DNA of 64,000 nt, taken from the NCBI GenBank assembly GCA_039621445.1, contig CP154956.1, forward strand, positions 13,598,292-13,662,291. The letters run 5' to 3'. Of the stretch, positions 48,731 to 64,000 are shown in pieces. How positions within the stretch are numbered: position 1 is the first letter of the stretch; each line of letters opens with the position of its first letter. The position numbers were made by a program, and so were the translations under genes. The notes beneath the pieces were generated by a model that was not told the DNA's origin, did no database searches, and saw nothing but the letters and a program-made list of their open reading frames with translations. This stretch comes from Euglena gracilis. Its lineage: Eukaryota; Euglenida; Euglenophyceae; Euglenales.

Positions 48731-50611
48731 TCCCCCCCCCCCCTGTTGCGGTTGGGGATTACTTACCCCCTCCAAAGTTAGCCCCTGGCCTGTCCGCCCC
48801 CCCCCCTTTATTGGTATCTGGCTTGGCTTTTTGTCTGGGCAGTCCAGGCGGGGGACTGCCCAGGTTCTTTGCCGGTTTGAGTATGGACCAGGAATTGGAA
48901 ACTCGCTTCCTCCAACCCCCAACTTACCAGCCGTTTCTTGGAAGGTCCATTTTTTAGGGGCTGGTTCTGCCGGTGGTTTGGCTTAGAGCAAAGGACTCAA
49001 TAAGAGGCCAAAATGGACGAAAATGGGCCTAAAGTTTCTGAGCAGGAGTCCAAATCAGCTAAAGAGCCCAAGTTTTTGAGTGAATCGGAAACAGGTTTTT
49101 TTTTTAAAGACTGGGGGGGGTCCCCACCCACCCCCCTGGACAAAAAATGGCCGAAAAATCGCAAAAAAGTGCTAAAAATAGCACTTTTTCGGCGCCTTCG
49201 GCGCCGAAAAGTATATCCCACCCCCCTCTGGGGAGACCCCCCCAGGGCGCTGCATCACTGCCCGGTTCTGCTGCACTCCGACGTGTCGAAGCGCAAATGA
49301 AACATATTCTTGGGGGTGCAAGGACCAAAGCAAGAGGGGGGAAGCGGATATTCCGAAGGACACGTCGAAGATTGGATAGGAAGGGTCGGTGGAGTTTTGG
49401 AGAGCAAGCGCAGCAAACCCCCAAGTTTTAAAATGGCATGGAGAAAACAGAAACACATTTCATGACAATTTTCAATTTCAATCCCTTCAATTTCCTGACA
49501 ATTTGACGATATTCCATGGGAAGGGAAGAGTGGCTGAGGGGAGAATACACAGTGGAGGAAGGAAAAGGAGAGGTCATGCCAGTTGGTCTGCTCATGCTTG
49601 AAAACAGGGTTGGTTGTTCCCTTCTGCTGTTGGCGCCAACGTGCCCCCTCCCCCTGAAGTTCCCCCCCCAGCCTGTTGGGGCTAACATGAAACGGACCGA
49701 TGAGTTTGGGGGGAGCAATGCACTGTTTTTGAGACATAGGGAAAGAACCCCCCCCCCCCTATGTCCAACGACCATCCTCCGGTCAGAGGAAACCTTTTTG
49801 GAGGTTTGGCCAAGTTTTCGGCCTGGCCCGAAGCGCCGTGCTGAAAAATGCCATTTGTGGCACGTTCTGGGCATAATATTGTCAAAATTGCCCAAAATTA
49901 TCGGCGCAAGGCGCTGGAAGGGAAAGGGGGTACCCAGAACCCCCCCAACACTGATTTTTTTGACCCTTTGTCCAGCGACCCCCCCCCCCCGGTCAGGGGA
50001 CAGAGGTCACCGGTCGTTGGCCATAGGGAGGGGGGGGGTAATTTTTTTTGGCCTAATGTTCGCCTCAGTGGGTGTCTTTTTTTCAGCTGCAGCTGGCTGG
50101 CTGGTGGGACACCAGTCTGACTTCCCTTCCCCGGGGGGTCTGAATCAAAGGTCTGGGCACTGTCGAACAGGTTCGGAGCCTCCCCGTCTGCTGGCACCCT
50201 CCACCTGCCACCCTCCCCGCTCTTGAATGCACCTCCCCTCTTTTGTGGTGTTTGCGATCCTGTTGTGCCCTTTGATGCCCCTCTTGTACAGAGAAGGATG
50301 ATGCTGTTTTTATTCTTGGGGGGACCGGGGGGACTGCCACTCTCCCCCAGGATGAAGGTCGAGTAGGCCAATCAATAGCGTTAAAGACTGAGCACATAAA
50401 ATTTGCATAATTTGCATGCAAACCACATGCCCCCCCCCCCCGGGAAACTGCCATTCCTGAGAACCTCTCAGGGTCCCGCCCGGGAAGCTGTTAGGGTCCC
50501 CGGTACCGGCCAATCTGTCATTTTTCATTAACTTTCCCGTGAAATGTCCAACCTGAGAACTTGTCCCAGGAAACTGCCAGGGTCCTTGGCACTGGCCAAC
50601 TTGTCGTCATA
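48731..50611. other. Non-coding with inverted-repeat fragments
   Basis: placeholder. Confidence 0.1.
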
Positions 50612-51737
50612 CCTCCCCCCCCTTGTCGTTGACACGGCGTGTCGTTGACACACCCCCCATGTCAACGACACTTTTCTGGAACACTACCTATTGAATCACA
50701 GTGACATTGACATGGCGTGTCGTTGACACCCCCCCCCCCCCCGTGTCAACGGCACTCTCCTGGAACATTGGCGTGTCAACGACAAGGGGGGGGGGGGAGG
50801 TAGGAAGTTGTCAGGTCCCCGGTACGAAAGAATATTCGGCACTTTGCGCTTTGGATTTATGGACGCTTTTTTTTCCCTTTCCTTGAAAGTCATTGCTTTT
50901 TGTGCATTCTTCACCATGCCAGTGTTCTTCGAAGCGTTTACCTGTATGATGGCTTGATGAATGTGATGATGATTTACAAGAAACCTGGACAATTAGAAGC
51001 AGATGAAGCCAGAGAGAATCTTGAGTTAGTAACTGGGGGGTATTTCTTAAGCCGGAGGGGACCCTGCCCAGCCAGTCAGCACCTTTTCTCAACTACCCAG
51101 CTTGGGTGTAACCCCCCCCCCCCCGAGTCCGAAATAAAGTTTGGGCATCTCGGCCTATCTGGGTGAAGATTTTTGGAAAAGGGGGTTAAAATGGCCAGAG
51201 AGTCAAGTTTTTTTGAGGTTTTTGGGGGGGGGGGAGTTCACCTCAAGCTTTTGGCTAAAAAATTCCGACCCAAGTGGGTTGGGGGTGGGTTTCCTGCTTG
51301 CTTTCAGGTGCCATTCTGGTCCAACCTGGCAGCCCGCTAGACTCTCAGGAGGAGCACCACTTTTCCTGTGAGCGTTCTTCAAAAAATCCTCGGGGGGTTT
51401 ATGTGGCTTTTTGGAGGAAAGCCCTGGTGGGAGACCTCTAATTGGCGGTGTTGCAAAAAAGAGGAATCTTTTAAGACTATCGGAGACAAGCAAAACCAAA
51501 TCTAGGTTGGGGTAATTGTGCGCAGGCTCATGTCGAGGGGGGGGGAGAACCACGCCATGTACTTGTCATTTATGCGGTTTGCATTCGGCAACGCCTTTGC
51601 TTCCATTCTTTTGACCGTCCCTCTGGTTTCAGACCACAAGGTTTTTTTGCTCAAGGGCTGCCCTGGCAGACACATGCTCTTTGACTGCGTTCACGCACGC
51701 AGGCGCACGCGTGCACGCACGCACGCGCGCACACACT

Positions 51738-51894
<157 letters not shown>

Positions 51895-51899
51895 CAACA

Positions 51900-51958
<59 letters not shown>

Positions 51959-52158
51959 CACACCACACACGCACACGCACACACACACACACAACACACA
52001 CACAACACACACACACACACACAACACACACACACAACACACACACACACAACACACACACACACCACACACACACACACCAAACACACACACAACACAC
52101 ACACACACACAAAAAACACACACACAAACCACACACACACACACACACAACACACACA

Positions 52159-52189
<31 letters not shown>

Positions 52190-52214
52190 CACGCGCACAC
52201 ACACACACACACAC

Positions 52215-52333
<119 letters not shown>

Positions 52334-52352
52334 ACACCCCCACCACACACAC

Positions 52353-52469
<117 letters not shown>

Positions 52470-52712
52470 ACACACACACACACCCACACCCACACACATG
52501 CACAAAAAACACAGATGCAGACCAGACCAGACCATACCTTTCCGAATTCATTCGCCCATATTCTATTTGCTTGCTTTTTCCCACAGCATCGTAGGCACTT
52601 CTCTGCCTGCACAGAATGCATGGTCGCCTATTCGTCTTCAGAGGTGCCCTTTGGGTCCCTTACCCAGGCCGGGGCATACAATACCAACGTTCCATTTATC
52701 TCTGGGACTCCT

Positions 52713-52878
<166 letters not shown>

Positions 52879-53082
52879 ACACCCACCCACACACACACAC
52901 ACACACACCCGCCCCCGCCTGCCGGTGGTTGCTCTGTACGGCCGCGCTGGTCCTGTTCTGCTCCATCGACACGCCCGCCATGCTGACTGCCTACGGTCGT
53001 ATCACGCGGTCCGGCCCGGGGCCGTGCCGCTGCCGACCCCCAGCGTCGGGGGCCGGCCAACGTGCGTGGGCAATGGGTCATC

Positions 53083-53175
<93 letters not shown>

Positions 53176-56100
53176 CATAGACTTTTAAGCACAACTGAGA
53201 TCCACACACCCACAGCTATAAAACCACCGGGCCCTCCCCCACCATCCGTTGTTTCTCCAACCATCCTGAAAATTTACTCACTTTATATCCACGTCACACA
53301 CAGGCAGACGACAGTTGCCGGCGTTCCTAATTTGGTTTCTTCCGAATTTTTGGGTGGCAACTCCTACCTCGCTGAAAATGGCCATTCCTCATCGGTGGGG
53401 TGTGCCGTGCCCCAACCCCGGCCGGGGGCAGCGGCGCGCCGGGGAGTGTCGGCGGGCATGCGGGAAAAGCCGTTCGGGAAGCCGCTGCTGACCCGTGGCG
53501 GGTCCGGACTTCAGCGCCTCGACGGAGCCTTCGGGGCCCTCTGGGGGGAGCAGTCGGGCATGAAGCGCTTCTTCATTTCAGAGGTGTGTCTCCCAACCCC
53601 CGGGCCACCTCCCTCACCCACACGAGGTTGCCCCCCCGCCCGCCCTGTGAGGCTGTTGCCTACCATGAGAAGTTGGCATCTTGGGCCTGGTTTGGCTTTC
53701 TTGTGAATAAAGGGAATTTCAAAAAGCGAAATTCAAGTTGTCTGGATGGATTAAAAGGTAAAGCTTGTCATGGTGTGTTTTATTTTTATTTTTTTGCTCG
53801 TTTTGCGCGTGTTGTGTGGGTGGGTGGGACAGTTGGCATTTGTGGGGGTTGGGGTCGGGACAGGAACAGCGCGCAGGATTGACCGATAAAGCCGCAGCTC
53901 CGCCATCTGTGCGGGTGGATAAAACTGTTGACAAATGCTGGCACACATAGGGCCTGAAACTGATCCCGGCAAAACCCTGCTGCCAACCCCCTTCCTTCCA
54001 CCGACCAAGCTCGTTTGGTCATCCAGTCACACCAAATCGGACTTATGACCCCCCCCCCTTTGCTTTGGGATTTTTTTCTGAACCTGTGGCGCCCCCCCCC
54101 CCCCGGCTACCTCCAACGGGCCAACCGCCAAAAGGGACCCGGGTTACTGTGGATCCTGACATTTCCCCAGGCTGGGCATGACACTTGCTGGGGGACAGGG
54201 AGTGACTTGTTGTGCTGGAAAGTCCATTACAAAGCCTCCTCGGGGGGTTGCCACGTTCCCGGGCTTGTACCAGCTCCTCTGTCAGGTGACAAATTTCGGC
54301 GGATTGACAAGAGGGGGTGGATTGGCTGAATGCCGCTGCCCTCTCCCTCTCTTTCTCTTCTTCCCCTTGCAGACCATCACCTCCGGCGCATCGATTTTGT
54401 TTGGACCACTGATCGCCGTGGTGGCAAGCAGGCGGTCTTTTTGGGCCCCAGACACATTAGAATGGTGTTCTGGTTATCCGACTGACTAGCCACTCCAATT
54501 GAAGCTACCCATGCATTGTGGTGTTTACCCGAATGTGACAACACAACATGTCCAAAACAAGGGATTTTTTTTTATTTTGGACCCTTCGAACAGTTTCACG
54601 CAAAAGGAAGTGAAAATCGGTCGACCAGTCGATAGGGCAATTGGCTAGTCGATCGACCAGTTGATCGACCAGCCAGCACCTCCTCTCCCCCACTCTACGT
54701 TGGGGAGCCGTCTTTTTGTTGACCATTTAGATTTCTCCTCCGAATTCTCGCAGGACCTGCAGGATCCCAACTTACGCAACAGGGAGGGGGGGGGCAGCTA
54801 ATGAGGAGTGCTCATCCAGGTCAGTCTTTGGTCTGCTCCGAAAGGCCTGTCAACTGCTCCCCAGGAAATCACCCCCGCCTGATTGGCACCACCTTCGGGT
54901 TCCAGGAACCCCCAAGTAGCGATTATGGGTTGCCGGACAAGCCAAAAAAATCTTTCGGCCTTGGCACGGGAAGGAATTCCTAGCGGCTGGGGGCCAAGTA
55001 CCAAATTATGGGGGGGGTCAAAATAAGGGGGGTGTATCCCACCCCAGGAAATTTTCAGGACGGTGCTTGCCAACCTGTAATGATAGAACGCTGTCAGGGT
55101 CACCGGCACCGGCCACCCTGACAGGTGCAGTTTCCCTGGGGGGGTGTTTACCCCCACCCTGAACTGCCCAACCTGTCAACGTGGGAAATTGTCCTGACTG
55201 CCGTCATTTTCCCAGGAACAACGAAGAAGTCATCCAGCTCCTCATAATTGGCATGCACGTGTTCGAAAAGTCTGGAGAACTCCAAACAGTTGGCTACCTT
55301 GATTTTTTCTTCTTGTTGCCCTGCACCAGCAAGCAAGCTGAAGAGAGGGAACAACACTTGCTTCCTGTGGCAACAATCTGTCTGCTCCCATTTCTGGAAG
55401 TGCAAATTCGCAGCCCCCCCCCCCCCCGGCATTGCCGGTGCCATGCAGCACCAGGGCTGTCCATTTGGGATTTCTTTCTTTTTTTGCTTTGGACCGGACC
55501 GCCCCTAGGCAGAGCGCTGGCCAATGGCGGTCCAGCGTCAACCAGGGTCGAAAACAACAAGTAGTCACACGTTCTTCGGAAGGTGGATGGGCGATGGTCC
55601 AGGGATGCCAGAAATCACTGTTTTCTCTGACCTTTTTTTTGTTGCCATTTTCTGGCCATTTTGCCCGCGGATTTTGCATGGAATGTGGTAAGACGGGGAA
55701 TTTTGTTATTTACTTTTTATTTCATTTTATATTACTTTGTATGGTCACATGCCATTTTTGTTTTTATTTGCTTTTATTCATTTGATTTTTTTTGACCACC
55801 ATGTCAAAAAAAATACACCCCCGCACACCACCGCCTGGGCCCAACCCTCCTCGCCTTCCTGTACGACGAGCGGCGCAAGCCGAAGGGCGCCGGCGCCCTC
55901 CGCCCCCTCGACGCCATAGGCGGGTCGCCGCTGCTGCCGCTGACGGTGCCCCTCAGCGGGCTGCGGACCCCACCCCAGACCCCGGCTGGGCCCCCACGCC
56001 CACTCCCCAGGGGGGAAATTGATACCCACAATTTTCCTGCAATTTCCGCATTTTCCGGAAATTTTCCGCAACTTTTTCGAAGGCCTCCGATATCATCCCC

Positions 56101-58509
56101 CCCCCCCCCCCAGGTGGAGAGGGCGCCAGCATGAGGCGGAGTTGAAAGGTGTGGCCGACTCGACCCGAGGGGGGGGGGGTGCTTACACCAGTGTTGCTCG
56201 TCTGGACAGGTGGTGAAAGTGGTCCCTGGCCACTCACCGCACAGCAAACTGGGCCGGAAAAGCGAAGGTAGCGCCGGCCATTAGCAGAAAGAAGCCTTAG
56301 TACAACTAAGGGGGGGTGCTCACATGTGGGCAGGCACCCGAGGGTACTGCGAGTTCCCCTTCTCTCAGGGTTGGTTAAGTCCAACCAGGTCGCTCCCCTC
56401 CCCCCATTTGTGAAACCCCACCAACTGTGTATGCCCTCCTGGGGAATACACAGTTGTGGAATGAGTGTGTTGTCCCAGCCAGAAGTCCGCTCAGCACAGC
56501 AGTGCCGACGATGCCTGCGAAGCACGCATCTTTCCGGAGCTGTGCTGGCCTGGGACAGGCAATGAGGTGGTGCTTGGGGTTGGCCCATAATTCACTTGAC
56601 CCCTGTGTGACTCCCGGAGGGTGGGAGTGGGTTTTCGGGAGTGGGTGGATGGGCTGGGGCTGCTGGACCCCCCCATGGTGCACATGGGTCAGATTTTGCC
56701 CTAGCCAAGGCCGAAGGCTGGAAAGTTTTCTGAGGATTTTTGGATTTTGGGTGGGTGGTTGACACTCTGGGGGGGGGGGTCGTGGGTGGGTGGGTTTTTG
56801 AAAAAGTGGGTGGGTGGGTTTGGGTTGGCCCGGGGAACAGTGCCCTCCCTGGGTCATTGAGTGAATGAATCTATGGTTCGGCAGCCTGAGATTTGCTCTG
56901 CCCATCAGGGAAAAAAGTGTTTGCACACATTCAGGTATTTATGCCTACCTACAGGCGGGAACACGGTCGTTAAGTGCTGAATGGCTGACAAGTGCGGTGG
57001 GAGTTCAATAGAAGCAAAAACATTGTTCGAGCGAAAATGAAAGAACCCCATTTAACTCCCTCTGAAGGTGGTGCGTGTCGAAACTGGCCGCAAGTGGACA
57101 ATTGTGGTTCACCAGGATTTCAACAATGCCAGACTTTTTTTTTGTTGGGCTGTCCGCAACAGCGGTTGTTTCACCGCTCCTGCCTCCGTTCCCCATTTCT
57201 GTGTCCAAAAAGCCTCCAAACCGAAACATGTTCCATCGCTGGACCCTTTTTCTTGGGCGTTGAATGGCGTTTACTGGGCCCTGTGGCACCAAACTGGCCA
57301 AACATCCTGGCTTCAAACTGGCCACCACCTGTGACAGCCCCCAAACTGGCCACTCCGTTGTGTGGCATTTGACGGCAGATGCACCCTTCTGGATGAAACC
57401 TTCGGGGCCCCGGAAGACACATCGTGGGGGCCCACGGACGACGCTCGATAGCCGAGCCTCCACCCCCTCCCCATGGAGCGTCACGAAGCGCCCGTGCTGG
57501 CTGGGGCGGTACGCGGAGAGCTCCATCCCGGACTACCTGCGGGGGCAGCTCCCGGGGGCAGGCCTTTCCTCAGCTGGGGGTCAGGCACGTGGAATATGCA
57601 CCTCCGACGCCGATTTTTTTTGAAGCAACCCATGCATGTCACCCCCCCCCCCCCGAGAAGTTGTCCCAGAGGCTTGTGCCAGCAGACTTGTCAGGTGACA
57701 CCGACAACTTCAGCCGCGGGGGGGGGGGGGTGATTTGTTCTTTTTTCCTTCAATATGGAGCAATTTTTTGAGGGGATTTTCTGAGACAAGGCCTGACAGG
57801 GGCTTCTGGGCTTCGACCCGGCCGGAGTGAAGGCTGAGGGGGTTGGCCACATCCCTGCAACGGGGGGACGACTGCTGAAATGTGTCAGCCTGCCTGCTTC
57901 CTTCTCTCCTTCACTGGTTCGAAAACGAGAATGAGAGAGACAGAGGAGATGAGATGAGAGGACTTTGGGTGACGGAGGTGGGCTGATTGGGGGCCGGGAC
58001 CCTGTCGGACCCGGCCGTGTACCAGAGCATCCCAGATTAGCTTCATGTCAAGGAGAGGGGGTAGCGCCACAAGCCCCCAATTCGGGGCAACTGGAACACA
58101 CGGGCCGTTCCTCGGGTGTTGGCACACTCGAGGGCCATGTAATTGCAGAGTTGCTCTCCAGGTGGGTGCCCAAGGAACTGTGACTCGCCCGCCTGGATCG
58201 AGCTGTGGGTTGCCCCAGGGTCGGCATACCCTTGGGGTCCATGCCATGACTAGCCCACCCGCAGAGCATGCACGCCCAGACACGAGGCGGTGTGCCACCA
58301 CCGTGGCACGGAATAATGGCCCCGCTGGCTGACTGGGTCCCAAACCGCCTTTGGTCTGCCTTTTCTGCTTTTGCGGCAAAGAGAGAGGCAGCAGATGTTG
58401 TGTGTTATATTGTTTTAGCAAATAATTCTTAATGGAAAAAACTCAACTGCATTCTCGTAGCAGCAAGCAAACATCGACATGTACACAAACACACGGATGC
58501 GTACTCATG

Positions 58510-58565
<56 letters not shown>

Positions 58566-58582
58566 ACACACACACGCACGCA

Positions 58583-58614
<32 letters not shown>

Positions 58615-61600
58615 CACACACACACTATTCTAATTTGATTACAGTGGGCAATCTCTGCCTGTATCTTCCATCGCTGTCTCAAATCTTCGCCACTCAATAC
58701 TGTTGCCGCTGAGTCAAGCTCGGACGCAGGCTCGTTTCTGCACTTGCTGCTCTGTCCGCACAGGCCCTGAGAACATTCACCCAGCCGGTGGCCACCGCGT
58801 GAGCGCCACGGCCGGGGGGTCATGCGTTCGGTCCCCAACCAACGCACCCATAGCGTGGTCCAAAATAATGCCAAGCGGCCGCACCAGTCAGGGACGTGCC
58901 TGCGTCGTGCCAGCCAAGCCACTCCACGCGATGGAGGTCGCACGCAAGCACCTATGAGGTGGCGGGGCGTGGCTGGGCGTGACTGGTCATGACTGGGCAT
59001 GTGACTGGGCGTGTGACTGGGCGTGACCGGACGTGACCGGACGTATTTGGGTCTGCGATTCTGGGGCCCATAGGCGCTTGGTCACGCGCGCCCGCGTGGC
59101 GCTGCTGCTGGCGGCGGGGCAGGTGGCGCCTCACGGGGCCGGCGTGCCAGCCGCAGTGGCCTGCCTGCCGCTGCTGCAGCCCGCCGCGGAGGGGCCCGGC
59201 CGGGCGTTGGTGTGGGGGGCGGAAGGCTGGCGTAGAACGTTGACCTGTCACGTTGGACGTCTCCAAAAACGGGTGCAGGGGATGTCGCCCTGGGGTAAAC
59301 CCTCCCCCAAATGAATAATTCTTTGAGCCAAAAACGGCCCCAAAAACACCCAAAAATGGCCGTTTTGGGCCGCAAAAGCGCGCCGGAACACGGGCCAGGC
59401 GTGTCGGCCCAGTCGGCGGCCAAAACGGCGAACGGGGGGCGATAGAAGGCCTCCGGGGGTGCATTTCGTCAGTGGAACACTTCCGGAAATAATGTGTCTT
59501 TTCTCGAAATGTTTTCGGAAAATCGTTGTTTTGACCGATTTTTGGACCCCAGCGAAATGGCAGAGTCGGAAGAGGGGGGGGGGGGTGGGCGGGCCAATCC
59601 TATCCAGTTTGGACCCTTCGCGGCTGAATAACTCGGGTCTGGTGGGGAGTTGGGGATTAAACGGAGGTGATTCGGAAACTAGAAATCCAGTCGCTCGCGA
59701 CTGAAATAAAAATTATGGGAACCGGGTCGGGGTCATGGTGATAATCTGTGGTTTTCACGCTCTCCCCAGGGGCGGGAGGGGGGAGGGCGGGGGTGTCAAA
59801 CCCCCCCTTTTCCCCGGTGTTAAGGTTCAACTTCTTACCCACAAAGGGATAAGAGCATCGACCCCCCCCCCCTCGGGGTCTGACTTTGGCGGCCGAGTTA
59901 ATCCGCCCCTCCTAACTTTGGGCCGCCGACCTGTATTTTGACCTGAAAATGAAGGTAAAAAATACAACAATGTCTGGCAATAAATTACGGGGAAAAATAA
60001 TTTTCTGCATCATCTGCCTTCCAAAAAATGCTAAATCTCATAAGAAAGTACAATAAATGACCCCAAAGGGGGGTTTCAGGTGACTTTTTGGCCCTATGGG
60101 GCTTCAAAAAATTTCCAAAGTTTTGGGGAGCTATTACCTCCCCCCCCCCAAATAATGCCCCCCCCTTGGGCTTGGACTTTGGGCGAAAGGGGTCTTTCCG
60201 TGAGTGTGTATATTGATCTATACAGAATCATTATCATTATCATTATTATTATCAGTGTATTGTATTGTATTGTATTATATTATATATTATTGTATTATCA
60301 TATATTATTATTATTATTATTATATTTATATTATTATTAGTATTATTATTATATTTATCTGTATACATTTAAAACACCAGCCCTGCAAAGTGTTGCCAAA
60401 CGCTGGGGGCGGGGTCACTTCCACAACGGCGCCCTAGCCCAATCTGCTGCAGGACCCCAGCCCCCGCTCTCCCACGGGGATCGTCTCCCTCCGGGCGCCC
60501 GGCCATCGGGTGCGGCTGCTGGCAAGCAGGCCTGGACTCCTTGGCAGCGTGCTCCACCCCAATGTGCTCCCCGTATCGCAGAGGTTGCCCTCTGTGCCAT
60601 GTTCTGGGCGGCCCGCCGCGACAGATCGAAACAGGAGAGCACCCCCCGGCCGAATGGCGTGAGTGCCCTCAAAGGTGGGGGGCGGGCGGCCAAACACACC
60701 CGTGGTGTCGGACAAAAAAGCGCTTGCTTTCGAGTGACATTTGCCCAATTTGCCCAATTTCAACCCAATCTGGATCCACGACCAACCTGGGCCCAATTCC
60801 ACTATTTTTTTCTCTCGAAAATCCACCCACGTACGACGCCCCGGGGTTAACCCACCCACCCAAATCCCACCCAAACGCAGCCAAAAAGGGTTTTATTTCC
60901 AGCCACCCTTCAACTGGGAACCCCCCCCCCCCGGGGGGGATCGGCAGCCCCAACTGACCCACCCACTGTCGAAAACCCACTCTCTCTGGGGGGGGTCACA
61001 CAGGTGTTAAGCGAATCTATGTTCGACAATCTATGTTCTATCCTCTATGTTACCATATGAGGCCCTTGTTCTCCCCACCGGCGTGACTCCGCACGTGGCC
61101 AAATCAGGCCGTATTTTAGTCAGGTGCCCCGGGGGGGGGGGTAGGGCACATGGCCAAAAGTGCCCTAGCACAGACCCCGGCGCCTTTGGCGCCAGGGAGC
61201 CAAAATGGCTATTTTCGAAGGAATGTGCCTGGGCACAGGCACAAATCCGGCCGACATCCGACCCCCCCCCCCCCCGGGGGGTAGTGCCTGCCTAGGCACT
61301 CCGGACCCCCCTCCCCCCCCCCGGGGTTGGTAAAAAACAGCCTGGGCCAGATAACACCAGGTGTGACCGGGTGTGACTTGGCACGTGACCGGGCGTGACC
61401 AGTCGCCCCTCCCCCCCAAAGCCCGGCCCTGGCCCCCGGCCCTCGCGGTGCTCGCCGCCCACCTCCACCGCCTCGCGGCCCGCGAGGGCGGCGGGGCGGC
61501 GGGCCGGGCGGCCTGGGCGGCCGACCTGGCCCGGGTTGACCCGGCGCTGCTCGAGGCGCTGCTGGGGCTCCCCGCGAACCGGCGGTAACCGCCGGTGACT

Positions 61601-61721
61601 GCCGCCCGGGGCCGGGGTGGGAGTGCCGGGCCAGTGTGCCCTGCGGCTCCACATGTGGCGTGCATTGGTCTATGCGCCCTTCGCCACCCACTCGTATGCG
61701 TGCACATGCACACACACACAC

Positions 61722-61810
<89 letters not shown>

Positions 61811-61897
61811 TGCACGCACGCACGCACGCACTCACGCACACGCACACGCACACACACACACACCCCCCCACCCACACCCACCCACCCACACCCACCC

Positions 61898-62054
<157 letters not shown>

Positions 62055-64000
62055 ACACGCACGCAGGCACGCACACATGCACTTCCACGCCACACACACA
62101 CAGTACATCTTTCTGTCCGTTCCTTGTCCTCATTCTCCAATCACATCAATGGGTTCATTAGTTTTTATCAATTTCTGCTGACGGTCCTGGGAGCAGGCTA
62201 CCACTGGAAAATGATGAAACTATGGACAGGCAAGCTTTCTACGGTAAGCCGTCTCAGGCAATATGTTTGAAAGCAACGTGGAAGTCTGGGAATGACTTGC
62301 AAAAGCTTTCCAATGTTTGCGGAGTTGTCCAAGAAACCGACGAATTTTTTCTTTTTCGTATTTTTTTTAAGTTCCTTTCCATTTCTCACTTCATGTCCAT
62401 GTCGAAGTCTCTTTGCCTTCATTTCTACCGGCACACATCCCCTCCGCCAATCCCCCACCTCTCTGCCCGGCCCTGCCACATCAAAATAAATCGCCAAACC
62501 GAACCTCTGACCCACACCTCTCCTCCCTGCCTAACTGACCCGAACCGTGGGAAGTCGGCTGATGGAAGTTAATGGGGTGATGGGGCTGACTGGCTGGGGC
62601 CAGTGTTACAACACACGGCTCTGTGCTCCCTGGATCACTGTAAGGCTGGTCCTCTCCTTTGTCGGTTCTCCCTTCGAACCAGGGGTGGCTCAAAAAGGTG
62701 TCGCAAAATCTGACATTCAAACGGCAAATTTATTCAGAAATAAGCCGCGTCCGTTTACGCGCTGGTTCTGCTGGGTTGGCACTGCGGTGCGCAGCGCCAC
62801 CTGGGGGGGGGGGGGAGAGGTCAGAGATTGAGGCAAGTCACGACAGTTCCAGTGGCAGTGCAGCGAATTGAAGTGGCGGTGACAGTGGCAGCGCTTTGGG
62901 GTTGAGAGCAAAAAGGACAGGCGGTGCAGTGGCGGTGCAGTGGCGGTGCAGTGGCGGTGCAGTGGCGGTGCAGTGGCGGTGCAGTGGCGGTGCAGTGGCG
63001 GTGCAGTGGCAGGGCAGTGGCGGTGCAGTGGCGGTGCAGTGGCGGTGCAGTGGCGGTGCAGTGGGGCCCTTAGCGACGAACTTGCCTCACCTCCCGCGGA
63101 GAATGGTGGCTCAACGGCCGATGGTCAGTGATTGACAGCGCCCGCGTCGGATACAGGGCGGTCCATAGGGACCAGGGTTTTCCCTTGTAAGGACTCGAGG
63201 ACCGTCTTGAGGCCGACGGCCGACGCGAGCATCGAACAGGTCGAAAATTAGCATGTTGCTTTTTTTTGTGACGTTTTTGGGTGGACGATTGTTGGTCCAG
63301 GGATGCCAGAAATCACTCCCCCCCCCCCCCGAAGTTGACCCGTTTTCGCCAAAATACGGCCGTTTCCCCCGCCATTTTCCCCATGTGGGTTTTTCATTGG
63401 ATGTGCTGGGACCAGGGATTTTTTTAAGTTTGGACCCCCGGGGGGGGGTAGGGTGGGTGGGTCCGGCCGAGCCCCCCCCCCCCCCCGGGGGGGGCCCCCC
63501 GGAGGGGGGTGGATATACTTTTCGCAGGTGCCGAAAAAATTCTATTTTTAGCACTTTTCGCGATTTTTCAGCCATTTTTTGTGGGTCCCGGACCCCCCCC
63601 CCCCAGGGGCCCTCCAGGGGGTGGGTGGGTGGGGGGGGGACCCCCTCCCCCGGTCTTAAAAAAAACCCCTGCCTGGGACAGTGTTTTTTTATTTGTTGTA
63701 TTTGTTTTCCCCGCCCTTTTCAGGCTGGGTCGCCGGGACTCCCCGCGGGCCGGCCGCTCTCACTGCCTGGCTGTCCCTCACAGGCTGCCTTCGGCCCCCT
63801 GGGGTGTGAGGCCCCAACTCCAGGCCGGGGTGGAACGCGGAGGTGCCCGCCCGGCGTGCTTGGTGCCCCCCCCCCGGAAGCTGTGGCGGTGTTTCTTACG
63901 CCGGAGGGGACCCGGGGGGGGGCACCAGCCAGCCAGCACCTTTTTCCAGCCAGCAGCGCCAGCCGGGCTGCCGACCCCTCCTGTTCCGGGGTCCGTGTCA

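Overview
The window is eukaryotic nuclear DNA. It holds a complete U2 small nuclear RNA gene, a tRNA-like gene, and many short GC-rich coding islands (roughly 50-250 bp, with G or C at most third codon positions) bounded by splice signals and separated by long repeat-rich introns. There is no bacterial gene layout. The exon composition, homopolymeric C/G runs, large dinucleotide arrays and dense short transposons suggest a unicellular alga or other protist. I cannot name the lineage from sequence alone.

Layout, with coding islands on + unless stated. 0-9.3 kb: one minus-strand island (3.03-3.18), a + island (2.4-2.5), nested hAT-like elements (4.37-5.93 and 6.36-8.37), and candidate 3' exons at 8.53 and 9.16. 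9.98-10.17: U2 snRNA (minus). 10.9-11.6: a large CA array, then a terminal exon ending at 11.77. 13.0-13.3: a proline-rich terminal exon. 14.9-17.2: a gene with Gly/Lys-rich and acidic exons and a clear 3' end (stop at 17216, AATAAA just after); a tRNA-like gene (minus) lies at 15.16-15.23. 18.45-34.44: exons that I read as one long RNA-binding protein gene, with acidic and basic low-complexity exons, a RanBP2-type zinc finger (22.6), an RRM split over two exons (26.6 and 27.6), an RGG-like exon (32.3) and a Lys/Arg-rich C-terminus. 37.3-45.87: a family 25-type glycosyltransferase gene with a candidate Golgi signal anchor and eleven further exons; its last intron carries a ~730 bp CA array. 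51.5-53.6: exons of an unrecognised, probably membrane-associated protein whose introns are almost pure CA/GT repeat. 55.8-61.6: exons of one or more alanine/leucine-rich proteins ending at 61588.

Mobile elements are the strongest feature. Class A elements begin CAGG and end CCTG, carry matched terminal inverted repeats and are flanked by 8-bp target duplications (hAT-like, non-autonomous); I find at least eleven, some nested. Class B elements begin (A)CCCCCC, end GGGGGG(T) and are flanked by TA. In both classes the AT-rich 'word' next to the terminus matches within a copy but differs between copies. Several copies sit within 20-100 bp of splice sites, and one lies exactly at an exon edge.

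Protein calls come from reading translated islands and recognising motifs; no searches were run. Exon ends are approximate where no canonical splice signal fits.
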